The notes beneath the pieces were generated by a model, which was given only the letters and a program-made list of their open reading frames with translations, searched no databases and was not told the DNA's origin. Positions 28,101-36,549 of a stretch of 64,000 bases of DNA are shown piece by piece. This DNA is from JBHEBG01 sp046557915 (lineage in GTDB: Bacteria; Bacteroidota; Bacteroidia; Flavobacteriales; Flavobacteriaceae), in the NCBI RefSeq assembly GCF_046557915.1, contig NZ_JBHEBG010000001.1, positions 1,550,001 through 1,614,000 on the forward strand, given 5' to 3'. Position 1 is the stretch's first letter. Every line of letters begins with the position of its first letter. Made by a program: the position numbers and the translations under genes.

Positions 28101-31100
28101 AACAATAATCCTAATTTTCCTGCCGAACAACCTAACGAAAAGTGGGCCGGTATTATGCGCTCTTTGAGCAGCACCAATTTTGAGCAATCCAATGTAGAGT
28201 TCGTTCAGTTTTGGGTGCTAGACCCTTATGTGGATGGTATAGGCAATGGAACAGGGGAATTGGTGATCAATCTGGGAAATATATCGGAAGATGTGCTAAA
28301 AGATGGTAGAAAACAATACGAAAACGGTTTACCCGGGGTAAATAGCAATGACCTTACCACCACTACTGTTTGGGGTAAAGTACCTGCTACCCAATCCTTA
28401 GTTTATGCCTTTGATGCCGATGAAACCAATAGAGGCCTTCAGGATCTGGGATTTGATGGCGAGGACGACACTGTAGAAGCTACCATTTATACAAACAACG
28501 GAGGAGAAGACCCCGCTTTGGACAACTACCAATATTACCTCAATAGAGAAGGAGGTATCTTGGAAAGGTATTTAGATTTCAATAACCCTCAGGGCAATTC
28601 CCCAGTGGCGGTTACCAATACCAATAGAGGATCTACCACTTTACCCGATGTAGAGGATGTAGACAGAGACCTTACCATGAATACGGTAAACAGTTATTAC
28701 GAATATCGTATAACCATTAAACCCAATACCAACATAGACGACCAATACGTAACGGACATAAGGGAAGGGCTTACCCCACAATTGGAAAACGGGGACCAAC
28801 TAAACAGGAGATGGATACAGTACAAAATACCATTGAACGACTTTACCAACGCTATTGGTGGAATTACCGATTTTAGGTCCATTAGTTTTATGAGAATGTA
28901 CCTTACCGGTTTTCAGGATGACGTAGTGTTACGATTTGCAACCTTGGATCTTGTTAGAGGCGACTGGCGTACCTATACCCGAACCTTGCAGGCAGATGAA
29001 GACGATCCGGCAGATGATGCCACTACCTTGGATGTAAACGCAGTGAATATCTTGGAGAATGAAAATAGAACTCCCATTCCTTATGCACTTCCACCTGGCG
29101 TAATCAGGGAACAATTAAACAATAACAACACCATAATCCGACAAAACGAGCAGTCGCTCTCGCTAAAAGTGGAAAACTTGGAAGCGCAAGATTCTCGTGG
29201 AGTATTTAAAAATGTAAACATAGACGTTAGGCAGTACGAACGTATTAAAATGTTTATGCATGCCGAAAAAATTGTGGATTCGGATTATGCCGACGACGAT
29301 ACCCCACTGGTTGGTTTTTTACGTATCGGTACCGATTTCTCTCAGAATTTCTATCAAATAGAACTGCCCTTACAGTTTACCTCCTTTGGAGCTGCAAGCC
29401 CAGAGGATATTTGGCCAGAAGGAAACGAAATAGATATCGCACTAAGCGATTTAAATAAAATAAAATCCTTAGGTATTGCCGAGCAGACCTTGGATGATAT
29501 CAACTTTTACGAAGTTATTGATGGTGAAGTGGTTCCGGTAGATGAATTTGCCCCAAGAACCTTGGGAAGATTAAGGATTGGTATCAGGGGAAATCCCTCT
29601 CTAGGGAGTATAAGAAGTATGATGGTCGGTGTTAAAAATATAGATAACCTACCAGCACGTGGAGAAATATGGTTTAACGAATTGCGTTTAGCAGGGCTAG
29701 ATAATAATGGAGGTTGGGCCGCAGTAGCTGCTGTTGATGCCAATATAGCCGATTTTGCCAATGTTACGGCAACCGGTAGCACCAGTAAATCGGGCTTTGG
29801 TGCAATTGATCAAATGCCCAATGAACGTTTACGAGAAGACGCCATCTCCTATGATGTGGTCACCAATGTAAATGTTGGCCAGTTGTTGCCAAAAAAATGG
29901 GGCTTACAAATTCCGTTCAATTATGGTATTTCCGAACAGTTGATTACGCCCGAGTTTGACCCCGTTTATGATGATCTTAAATTGGATGATCGTATAGCAG
30001 CGGCGGAAACAGCGGAGGATGCGGAAGAAATTAAGCAACAGGCAGAGGACTACACCAAGAGAACAAGTATTAACCTAATCGGGGTACGAAAAAATAGGAG
30101 CGAAGAAGCAGAGGCAAACTTCTACGACATAGAAAACTTTACCTTTAACTATTCCTATAACGAAACCGATCACCGCGATTTTGAAATAGCCAGTCTACGA
30201 GATCAAAATGTGGCTACTGGCTTTGTTTACAATCATAACTTTAAACCTGTTGAAGTAGCACCCTTCGCCAAAAAAGATTCCTTGTTTACAGGAAAGTACT
30301 GGAAATGGCTGAAAGATTTAAACCTAAATCTACTGCCCACAAGCGTTTCGGTAAACTCTAATATCAACAGGGCCTTTAATCAACAAAGGTTTAGGGATGT
30401 ATTGGAACCAGGGGTAGAACGTTTGGAATTGCCTTTGTTACAACAAAGAAATTACATGTTTAATTGGCAATATGCCCTTAACTATAGTCTTACAAAATCA
30501 TTGAGATTAAACCTTACGGCATCCAACAATAATATTGTAAGGAACTATTTTGAGGAGGAAGGCAATCCTAACTCATTAATTGACCAAAGCTTGAATCTTT
30601 GGGACGGTTTCTTTGATGTGGGGGAACCAAACCGCCACGCGCAACAGATGCAATTGAACTATGAATTGCCACTCAACAAAATACCCTTCCTGGAGTTTAT
30701 CAACGCACAGTACACCTATACAAGTAATTTTGATTGGCAACGGGCCGGTGATGCCCTAAATGAAGTGGTTAGGGAAACGCCCGGTCAGGAAAATGTTTCC
30801 CTGAGTACCGTTCAAAATGCCAACACCCATAATTTAACGACGGCATTTTCCATGCAACGCCTTTATGATTACATAGGACTCACTAAAAAAGGGGGTAAAG
30901 GACAAAATAATGCAAATGCTAGGAGGGACAAGGCCGGAAATACCGCCGATGATGCTTCTTCCACAAAGAAAAAAGGAGGACTTTACAACACGGCCATTGA
31001 TATCCTTACTATGGTGAAGCGCCTTAACGTTAATTATAATGAAAGTAATGGAACCGTACTTCCGGGTTACACGCAAACAGTTGGGTTCATAGGCACAACA

Positions 31101-32315
31101 AGGCCTACTTTGGGCTTTGTCTTTGGTAGCCAATCAGACATTCGCTTCGAAGCCGCACGGAATGGATGGCTTACAGTTTTTCCAGAATTCAACGAGCAGT
31201 TTATAAAACGCACCAACCGTCAATTGAACATTACAGCTACGGCTCAGCCCATACGGGATCTAACGATCGATTTGGTAGCGGACAGACAGTTTTCTACCAG
31301 TCGACAAGAGAATTTTAGTATAACTGATGGCGAGTACATTCCACAAACGCCCAATACCTTTGGTAATTTTAGCATTTCTACAGTTATGATAGGTACGGCT
31401 TTTACAAAAAGTGATGAATTTGATTCTGAGAGTTTTGAAACCTTCAAGCAAAATAGGATCGTTATTGCCAATAGAATTGTTGCGGATAGAAATCAAAGTA
31501 CAGGTGCTATAGATGCCGATGGTTTTCCCGAAAGGTATGGTAAGACCAGTCAAGACGTGCTGTTGCCAGCTTTTTTTGCTGCATACACGGGTCAGAATGT
31601 AGATCGTGTTAATTTAGACGCCTTTAGGGACATACCTATTCCTAACTGGAATCTTAAATACACGGGCCTAATGCGCAACAAATGGTTTAAAAAGAAGTTT
31701 AAGCGCTTTTCACTTAGCCATGGATATAGGGCGGCCTACAGCATAAACTCTTTCCAGACCAATCTGGAACGCCAGAATACCAGCATAGATCCTGAAACCG
31801 GTAATCTTCTACCAGATATTATTATAAACAATGTAGTACTTACAGATCAGTTTAATCCTTTGATGCGTGTTGATTTTGAGATGAAGAACTCGCTTAGCAT
31901 ATTGGCCGAGGTACGCACGGACAGGGCGCTTTCATTGAGCTTTGACAATAACCTCTTAACCGAGATCAATGGCAAGGAATATACCTTGGGACTTGGGTAT
32001 CGCTTTAAGGACGTAAAATTTGTAACCAATATCGGAGGTGAAAAAACACGCTTAAAAGGAGATTTAAACCTAAAAGCCGACATTACACTGAGAGATAACA
32101 TAACCATTATTAGGAATCTGGATATAGACAATAACCAGATTACCTCGGGTCAAAACCTCTTATCCATCAAATTTACTGCGGATTATGCCCTGAACAAAAA
32201 CCTGAACGCACTGTTTTTTTATGATCACTCATTCTCACAGTTTGCAGTATCCACGGCATTCCCTCAAACCACAATAAATACCGGTTTTACCCTGAGGTAT
32301 AATTTCGGGAATTAA
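25200..32315 (+). CDS. sprA: Type IX secretion translocon / gliding motility protein SprA
   Basis: At 2371 residues this is close to the roughly 2400-residue SprA of Flavobacterium johnsoniae, the giant outer-membrane barrel that forms the T9SS channel. The start is TTG at 25200. No ATG lies nearby in frame, and from TTG the protein has a good signal peptide (KLFLKSLFKLFFLSIIFLGT, cleaved near LLAQ). Recurring family segments such as DDFEGAQALIDIRSSLGW and WFNELRLAGLDNNGGWA are visible, and the C-terminus ends in a barrel strand with an aromatic residue near the last position (FTLRYNFGN). It exports proteins bearing T9SS C-terminal domains. The gap after ruvA is 5 bp, so co-transcription with maeB-ruvA is likely. 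Confidence 0.97.
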   Translation: MKTGAKLFLKSLFKLFFLSIIFLGTSGTLLAQETNEQEVDSVKTGFALGKLVLETPASITSKYTYDPQLDRYIYSESVGDFDISYPIILTPVQYRELARKEGMKSYFKEKIDAFSGKKEGSEEARKNLLPNFYVNSSFFESVFGGNTIEVIPQGSVAIDLGVIWQKNDNPALSPRNRTNLSFDFDQRISLSMLGKIGERLQVTANYDTEATFDFQNLVKLDYTPTEDDIIRKIEVGNVNMPLNSSLITGAQSLFGIKTQLQFGKTTVTAVFSEQRSQNNTVVAQGGGTLSDFELTALDYDEDKHFFLAQFFRDQYDDALANYPFIRSQVQITRLEVWVTNRSQQTLNVRNVVAIQDLGESDPDQTRIGQLNGDPAGFFNISTAGNLPRNNANDYDPALIGTGALTQSIRDIATVEAGFNIPGYLVNQGFDYAILENARKLDQGRDYDFNSQLGYVSLNQRLSNDEVLAVAFQYTFNGEVYQVGEFANGGVDATTVTPGAFNPINNNTLVLKLLKSNITNVTDPIWDLMMKNIYSTGAFQLSQDDFKLNILYSDPTPRNYITPVVDFPPPPGGAKPLEERILLDVFNLDRLNVYNDVQPGGDGFFDFVPGITVDTQSGRIIFTKVEPFGEFLFEQLGGGTYDVDNDQGYNENQQKYVFRNMYANTKASSLQDAEKNRFLLKGRYKSEGSNGIPIGAFNVPRGSVRVTAGGRQLQEGIDYTVNYQAGTVQILDPSLEASDTPINISVENNAVFGQQTRRFTGINVEHQVSENFVLGGTFLNLNERPLTQKSNFGVEPVNNTIFGLNGNFSTEVPFLTRLVNKLPNIDTDVPSNISVRGEVAFLKPNSPKNADFQGETTTYVDDFEGAQALIDIRSSLGWTLASVPEEFASGKNDLETGFERAKMAWYTIDPIFYTNQRPSGISDNDISTNETRRIFIDEVFPQADIAQGQTTVQNSLDLAYYPNQKGPYNNNPNFPAEQPNEKWAGIMRSLSSTNFEQSNVEFVQFWVLDPYVDGIGNGTGELVINLGNISEDVLKDGRKQYENGLPGVNSNDLTTTTVWGKVPATQSLVYAFDADETNRGLQDLGFDGEDDTVEATIYTNNGGEDPALDNYQYYLNREGGILERYLDFNNPQGNSPVAVTNTNRGSTTLPDVEDVDRDLTMNTVNSYYEYRITIKPNTNIDDQYVTDIREGLTPQLENGDQLNRRWIQYKIPLNDFTNAIGGITDFRSISFMRMYLTGFQDDVVLRFATLDLVRGDWRTYTRTLQADEDDPADDATTLDVNAVNILENENRTPIPYALPPGVIREQLNNNNTIIRQNEQSLSLKVENLEAQDSRGVFKNVNIDVRQYERIKMFMHAEKIVDSDYADDDTPLVGFLRIGTDFSQNFYQIELPLQFTSFGAASPEDIWPEGNEIDIALSDLNKIKSLGIAEQTLDDINFYEVIDGEVVPVDEFAPRTLGRLRIGIRGNPSLGSIRSMMVGVKNIDNLPARGEIWFNELRLAGLDNNGGWAAVAAVDANIADFANVTATGSTSKSGFGAIDQMPNERLREDAISYDVVTNVNVGQLLPKKWGLQIPFNYGISEQLITPEFDPVYDDLKLDDRIAAAETAEDAEEIKQQAEDYTKRTSINLIGVRKNRSEEAEANFYDIENFTFNYSYNETDHRDFEIASLRDQNVATGFVYNHNFKPVEVAPFAKKDSLFTGKYWKWLKDLNLNLLPTSVSVNSNINRAFNQQRFRDVLEPGVERLELPLLQQRNYMFNWQYALNYSLTKSLRLNLTASNNNIVRNYFEEEGNPNSLIDQSLNLWDGFFDVGEPNRHAQQMQLNYELPLNKIPFLEFINAQYTYTSNFDWQRAGDALNEVVRETPGQENVSLSTVQNANTHNLTTAFSMQRLYDYIGLTKKGGKGQNNANARRDKAGNTADDASSTKKKGGLYNTAIDILTMVKRLNVNYNESNGTVLPGYTQTVGFIGTTRPTLGFVFGSQSDIRFEAARNGWLTVFPEFNEQFIKRTNRQLNITATAQPIRDLTIDLVADRQFSTSRQENFSITDGEYIPQTPNTFGNFSISTVMIGTAFTKSDEFDSESFETFKQNRIVIANRIVADRNQSTGAIDADGFPERYGKTSQDVLLPAFFAAYTGQNVDRVNLDAFRDIPIPNWNLKYTGLMRNKWFKKKFKRFSLSHGYRAAYSINSFQTNLERQNTSIDPETGNLLPDIIINNVVLTDQFNPLMRVDFEMKNSLSILAEVRTDRALSLSFDNNLLTEINGKEYTLGLGYRFKDVKFVTNIGGEKTRLKGDLNLKADITLRDNITIIRNLDIDNNQITSGQNLLSIKFTADYALNKNLNALFFYDHSFSQFAVSTAFPQTTINTGFTLRYNFGN

Positions 32316-32372
32316 AATTGCCGCGATTGTCAAATAGGTTCTTTATTATTTGATAATATTCCCTATTACTTT

Positions 32373-32403
32373 TTTGAATACCTTATTAAATCTTTTACAT
32401 TTG
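32373..32403 (+). promoter_or_regulatory. Bacteroidota-type promoter for gcvH
   Basis: TTTG (32373-32376), 19 bp, TACATTTG (32396-32403): exact consensus elements with ideal spacing, 20 bp before the gcvH ATG. Confidence 0.88.
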
Positions 32404-32423
32404 TTTCCCTAACAAATAAAGAA

Positions 32424-32804
32424 ATGAATATACCAGCAGAGCTAAAATATACCAAGGATCATGAATGGGTGAGGGTAGATGGCGATATTGCCACCATAGG
32501 AATTACAGATTTTGCCCAAGGAGAATTGGGAGATATCGTATATGTAGAAGTGGAAACCTTGGACGAAACTTTGGATAAGGACGAAATTTTTGGCACCGTG
32601 GAGGCCGTAAAGACGGTCTCAGATTTAATACTTCCCCTTAGCGGTGAAATTATAGAATTTAATGAAGCCTTGGAAGATGAACCGGAAAAGGTGAATTCCG
32701 ATCCTTACAATGAAGGATGGATGATAAAACTCAAAATCAGTGACCCTGCCGAGTTGGAAAACTTACTTGGCGATACGGATTACAAGACCTTGATAGGTGC
32801 TTAA
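32424..32804 (+). CDS. gcvH: Glycine cleavage system H protein
   Basis: This 126-residue lipoyl carrier has lipoyl-lysine K63 in GTVEAVKTVSDLILP and the usual LKYTKDHEWVRVDGD start. It shuttles the methylamine intermediate between the P, T and L proteins of glycine cleavage; none of those is encoded in the window. It may also take part in lipoate transfer. It has its own strong promoter, and its last 8 bases overlap the next gene. Confidence 0.97.
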   Translation: MNIPAELKYTKDHEWVRVDGDIATIGITDFAQGELGDIVYVEVETLDETLDKDEIFGTVEAVKTVSDLILPLSGEIIEFNEALEDEPEKVNSDPYNEGWMIKLKISDPAELENLLGDTDYKTLIGA

Positions 32805-33201
32805 AAAGCATGTATACACAATTGGTTTTATAAGCTGGATGGTGTTCATTACACTGCTCAGCTTATTTTCTTTTCCGGAAGACACCATAGATTTGGGAGT
32901 TAGAATTCCCAATATAGATAAGTTGGTCCACTTTGGTTTTTACTTTATGATGGTAATCCTGGGATGTTTTTTTCTTCGTGAAATTGCCAACCACAGAATA
33001 GGATTAGTAAAAGCGATACTTTCAATGACGGTTTTTGCCATTGTTTATGGTATGATTCTTGAGGTATTACAGCATACCATCACTACCGAAAGAAGTGGGG
33101 ATATTTGGGATTTTTTGGCCAATAGCGCAGGAGCATTGGTAGGGGGTATCTTAATAAAATGGGTCTTTTATAAGAAAAGGCGGTTAAAATGGAAAAATTA
33201 A
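32797..33201 (+). CDS. VanZ-like membrane protein
   Basis: The 134-residue protein has four hydrophobic helices and the VanZ-family pattern: IPNIDKLVHFGFYFMM in helix 2 and GMILEVLQHT...RSGDIWDFLANSAGALVG toward the end. The start is taken as GTG 32797, overlapping gcvH by 8 bp; the nearby ATG at 32810 is out of frame. VanZ-like proteins have no settled general function (the namesake gives low-level teicoplanin resistance). The overlap suggests translational coupling with gcvH, without an evident functional link. Confidence 0.85.
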   Translation: MLKKHVYTIGFISWMVFITLLSLFSFPEDTIDLGVRIPNIDKLVHFGFYFMMVILGCFFLREIANHRIGLVKAILSMTVFAIVYGMILEVLQHTITTERSGDIWDFLANSAGALVGGILIKWVFYKKRRLKWKN

Positions 33202-33254
33202 TTGCTTATTTACTAAATAAATAATTAAATTAGCAAATACTAAAATGAATTATT

Positions 33255-33959
33255 ATGGAACCAAAAAAGAATCCAAAAGCTGATTTAACAAGAAATAGCG
33301 GCATGTATTTCGTAATAGGGTTGGCCGTAGTTATGCTTATTACTTGGCGAGCCTTGGAATGGAAAACCTACGAGGACGATAGTAATTATGACTTTTCATT
33401 GAATGTTGAGGACGAATTGGATGAAGAAGTTCCAATGACGGAGCAGATTAAAACACCACCACCACCACCGCCACCTGCTGCACCAGAAGTTATCGAAGTT
33501 GTGGAAGATGAGGAAGAAGTGGAAGAAACGGTGATAGAATCTACGGAGACAAGTCAGGAAGAAGAAGTGATAGAAGTTGATGACGTAGAGGTAGAAGAAG
33601 ATTTTGAAGATGTTGATGTTCCTTTTGCAGTTATCGAAGATGTACCGGTTTTCCCAGGGTGCGAAAAGAAAAGCGATAAAAGAGCATGTTTTAATGAAAT
33701 GATGCAAAAGCATATCCGTAAAAATTTCCGTTATCCAGAGATTGCCCAAGAAATGGGAGTTCAAGGAAGGGTTAACGTAATCTTCACCATTCAAAAAGAT
33801 GGAAGTATCGGTAATGTTAGAATGAGAGGGCCAGATAAAAATTTGGAAAAAGAAGCAGCCAGGATTATATCCAAGCTTCCAAAAATGACTCCTGGTAAGC
33901 AGAGGGGAAGAGCCGTAAGGGTTCCATTTAGTATCCCCATTACCTTTAAACTACAGTAG
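33255..33959 (+). CDS. TonB-family energy-transducer-like protein
   Basis: The 234-residue protein has one N-terminal transmembrane helix (about 17-34), then a Pro-rich run (TPPPPPPPAAPEV), a highly acidic stretch rich in Glu and Val, and a C-terminal TonB domain (about 140-234: IRKNFRYPEIAQEMGVQGRVNV...). Two cysteines sit in the segment VFPGCEKKSDKRACF just before the domain, a pattern shared with the next gene. It should link the proton motive force (via ExbBD, not present here) to outer-membrane transporters. The acidic rather than Lys/Pro-rich spacer is common in Bacteroidota TonB proteins. A terminator follows. Confidence 0.9.
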   Translation: MEPKKNPKADLTRNSGMYFVIGLAVVMLITWRALEWKTYEDDSNYDFSLNVEDELDEEVPMTEQIKTPPPPPPPAAPEVIEVVEDEEEVEETVIESTETSQEEEVIEVDDVEVEEDFEDVDVPFAVIEDVPVFPGCEKKSDKRACFNEMMQKHIRKNFRYPEIAQEMGVQGRVNVIFTIQKDGSIGNVRMRGPDKNLEKEAARIISKLPKMTPGKQRGRAVRVPFSIPITFKLQ

Positions 33960-33984
33960 GGTATTTTCCTTAATAATAGTATAT

Positions 33985-34014
33985 GACCTGAGCCTTGGCT
34001 CGGGTCTTTTTTTT
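33985..34014 (+). terminator. Rho-independent terminator between the two TonB-like genes
   Basis: GACCTGAGCC (33985-33994) pairs with GGCTCGGGTC (33997-34006), with one G-T wobble, and eight T residues follow. Confidence 0.9.
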
Positions 34015-34065
34015 GGTATGCTTCTTGTGTTTTAACATAATAGTAACAATTAAAAAGGCACTATT

Positions 34066-34866
34066 ATGAAACCACAAAACACAGAAGAGCAAATCTTTCA
34101 GTACAAATACGAAACTGAAAATACCGAAGAAAAGCGCGTCCGTAAAACAGGGAAGCAACACATCAACCTTAGGAAAAACAGTTTCTTTCATTTTCAGATC
34201 GGTTTAATTATAGCGATGTTACTGGTATATTTTGGTCTAGAAGCCTCATTTAAGACCTTTGGTGAACAAAATAGTGAACCAACTATCATTGAAGATTATG
34301 CTCCTGTATTTGCCTTGGATGCCAATACCATAATCGTTGAAAAGCCACTTTCCGAACTTAAAAAACCCAAGAAAAATACCAGCAGTTCTTTTAAAGAAGT
34401 TTCCAATGACCATGAAATTGAAGCCGGAACAGAGTTTATTTCCAAGCCAGAAGAAGGAACAGGGGAAATTTCTCTGGATTCTATCGCTTATGAAAAGGAA
34501 ATTGAGGAAATCCCGGAGGTACCAATAACGGTAGTACAAGAGCTGCCCATTTTCCCAGGTTGCGAAAAAGTGGCCAACTCGGATCGTTTGGCCTGTTTTC
34601 AGAAAAAAATTCAGAAACATATAAAACGTAATTTTCGGTATCCTAAGGCAGAAAAGGAGCTTGGTATACATGGTAGGGTAAATGTGCTTTTTAAAATTGA
34701 TGCTGATGGAACAATTTCCGAGGTTAGAATGAGCGGACCATCCAAAGGTTTGGAGATTGAGGCGGAACGGATCATTAAAAAATTACCTCAAATGGTACCC
34801 GCCAAACATAATGGCCGCTCGGTAAAAGTACCCTACGCCATCCCTATAGTATTTCAATTAAATTAG
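34066..34866 (+). CDS. TonB-family energy-transducer-like protein, paralogue of the preceding gene
   Basis: The 266-residue protein has a roughly 40-residue charged cytoplasmic start, one helix (about 46-63: FHFQIGLIIAMLLVYFG), a spacer without a polyproline run, and a C-terminal TonB domain. It shares the signature LPIFPGCEKVANSDRLACF and the following KHIKRNFRYPKAEKELGIHG with its neighbour, so the two probably arose by duplication. The spacer and N-terminus have diverged, suggesting different partners. The terminator between them implies separate transcription, but I see no clear promoter in the 107-bp gap. Confidence 0.88.
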   Translation: MKPQNTEEQIFQYKYETENTEEKRVRKTGKQHINLRKNSFFHFQIGLIIAMLLVYFGLEASFKTFGEQNSEPTIIEDYAPVFALDANTIIVEKPLSELKKPKKNTSSSFKEVSNDHEIEAGTEFISKPEEGTGEISLDSIAYEKEIEEIPEVPITVVQELPIFPGCEKVANSDRLACFQKKIQKHIKRNFRYPKAEKELGIHGRVNVLFKIDADGTISEVRMSGPSKGLEIEAERIIKKLPQMVPAKHNGRSVKVPYAIPIVFQLN

Positions 34867-34915
34867 GAAGTTTAGCACCTACAAGGCCCAAGGATGCACA
34901 AACCTCCAAATAACA

Positions 34916-34946
34916 TTGCAAAAGGTACAAATGGGTCTTATCTTTG
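34916..34946 (+). promoter_or_regulatory. Bacteroidota-type promoter for ctaB and the oxidase assembly genes
   Basis: TTG (34916-34918), 20 bp, TATCTTTG (34939-34946), ending 20 bp before the ctaB ATG. Confidence 0.75.
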
Positions 34947-34966
34947 CCCCCTATTAAAACGCATTG

Positions 34967-35866
34967 ATGAAGACTGCGGTTAGCACGGCAAAAAGTACCT
35001 CTTGGGCACTGGCCTTTTCAGATTTTAAGGAAATTACAAAAGTAAGACTTGCGGTCAGCGTAGTTTTTTCCTCTATTGCTGGATACTTTCTGGGTGCTTC
35101 TGAAATAAATGTATTATCACTCCTTTTACTTGGTTTTGGTGGGTATTGTATGGTTGGCGCGTCCAATGCATACAATCAGGTAATAGAAAAAGATTTGGAT
35201 GCGTTAATGGATCGCACCAAAAATAGGCCCATACCTGCAGGTAGGATGTCTGTAAGGACGGCAATGGCCATTGCCATTTCGTTAACCGTTCTTGGCGTAA
35301 TATCACTCTATATCCTAAATCCTAAAACGGCCATGTTCGGGGCAATTTCCATTTTTTTGTATACCAGCGTTTATACCCCACTGAAGACCAGGACACCTTT
35401 GGCGGTTTTTGTAGGAGCTTTTCCAGGAGCAATACCTTTTATGTTGGGATGGGTAGCGGCCACCAACGATTTTGGCATAGAACCAGGAACGCTTTTTATG
35501 ATACAGTTTTTTTGGCAGTTCCCTCATTTTTGGGCCTTGGGCTGGATGTTGGATGACGACTACAAAAAAGGCGGATTTAAAATGCTGCCTACTGGTAAGA
35601 AAGATAAAGGAACAGCACTACAAATAATTATGTATACCATTTGGATGATCGTAATTTCGGTAATTCCGGTATTTGGGATAACAGGTAGACTAGAACTTTC
35701 CGTAGCGGCGGCAATAATCATCTTTCTTATGGGGATGACCATGTTGATCTTTGCATTTCGATTGTATGAAAAACGCGATAACCGTTCCGCCAAAAACTTA
35801 ATGTTAATTAGTGTAAGCTATATTACTTTAATGCAGATAGTTTACGTAGTAGATAGATTTCTATAA
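34967..35866 (+). CDS. ctaB: Protoheme IX farnesyltransferase (heme O synthase)
   Basis: This 299-residue UbiA-superfamily enzyme has the prenyl-diphosphate-binding motif NAYNQVIEKDLDALMDRTKN and the second acidic region DDDYKKGGFKMLP. About eight to nine helices are visible. It farnesylates heme b to heme O, the precursor of the heme A used by the oxidase encoded at 1-3763. ATG 34967 is preferred to the TTG three bases upstream. It begins the oxidase subunit III/IV and assembly cluster; heme A synthase (CtaA) is not in the window. Confidence 0.95.
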   Translation: MKTAVSTAKSTSWALAFSDFKEITKVRLAVSVVFSSIAGYFLGASEINVLSLLLLGFGGYCMVGASNAYNQVIEKDLDALMDRTKNRPIPAGRMSVRTAMAIAISLTVLGVISLYILNPKTAMFGAISIFLYTSVYTPLKTRTPLAVFVGAFPGAIPFMLGWVAATNDFGIEPGTLFMIQFFWQFPHFWALGWMLDDDYKKGGFKMLPTGKKDKGTALQIIMYTIWMIVISVIPVFGITGRLELSVAAAIIIFLMGMTMLIFAFRLYEKRDNRSAKNLMLISVSYITLMQIVYVVDRFL

Positions 35867-35870
35867 TAGG

Positions 35871-36452
35871 ATGGATTTAACACAGGGTACACAGAAGCAG
35901 AAGAACGACAGGGCCAAGAAAATGATGCTCTGGTTCGGTATTGTGAGTTTACTAATGGGATTTGCCGGATGGACCAGCGCCTATATTGTAAGTAGTAGTA
36001 GGGAAGACTGGATAAAAGAACTGCAATTACCACCTTCCTTTTTCATCAGCACAGTGGTCATCATTTTAAGTAGTATTACCTATTATTTGGCCAAAAGGGC
36101 AACAAAGCAAGGTAATAGCAAACAATGTACAAACTGGTTGCTAATAACCCTAGGTTTGGGAATTACCTTTATAATACTCCAATTCAACGGGTTTTCTCAA
36201 ATGGTGGCCCAAGGATATTATTTTACAGGCCCTACCAGCAATGTAAAAATGTCATATATCTTTCTGATTGCCATGGTCCATATTGCACATGTTGTTGCAG
36301 GTATAATTTCGCTGTTGGTCGTTCTCTATAATCAATACAAAAAAAAATATTCAGCCCAGGAAATGTTAGGATTGGAATTGGGTGCCACTTTTTGGCACTT
36401 TTTAGACCTTTTATGGGTATATTTAATTGTGTTTATGTTCTTTGTTAAATAA
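35871..36452 (+). CDS. Heme-copper oxidase subunit III-like protein (short paralogue)
   Basis: The 193-residue protein has five hydrophobic helices and the subunit III-like end GATFWHFLDLLWVYLIVFMFF, equivalent to YWHFVDLVW in the next oxidase gene. It starts 4 bp after the ctaB stop. It belongs to the COX3/CyoC superfamily, but the first helices are less conserved. It probably either forms part of the same oxidase or supports its assembly. Its presence beside a second, longer subunit III gene is a recurring arrangement in Bacteroidota. Which of the two is the structural subunit III cannot be shown here; the longer one is the better candidate. Confidence 0.85.
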   Translation: MDLTQGTQKQKNDRAKKMMLWFGIVSLLMGFAGWTSAYIVSSSREDWIKELQLPPSFFISTVVIILSSITYYLAKRATKQGNSKQCTNWLLITLGLGITFIILQFNGFSQMVAQGYYFTGPTSNVKMSYIFLIAMVHIAHVVAGIISLLVVLYNQYKKKYSAQEMLGLELGATFWHFLDLLWVYLIVFMFFVK

Positions 36453-36490
36453 AAATGAAAATTAAGTTCCTTTTGAACATGATTTCCGCT

Positions 36491-36519
36491 TTTGTATAGA
36501 CGAAAAAAATGTAAATTTG
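36491..36519 (+). promoter_or_regulatory. Bacteroidota-type promoter for the long subunit III gene
   Basis: TTTG (36491-36494), 17 bp, TAAATTTG (36512-36519), ending 30 bp before the ATG at 36550. It suggests that subunits III and IV can be transcribed independently of ctaB. Confidence 0.8.
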
Positions 36520-36549
36520 TGAAAATTTTATTAACGCTATAGTATATAT

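Noticed and set aside
33396..33794. Minus-strand frame with Trp/Phe-rich translation over the TonB-like gene
   Set aside because: It is the complement of the polyproline and poly-acidic codons, a compositional artefact.
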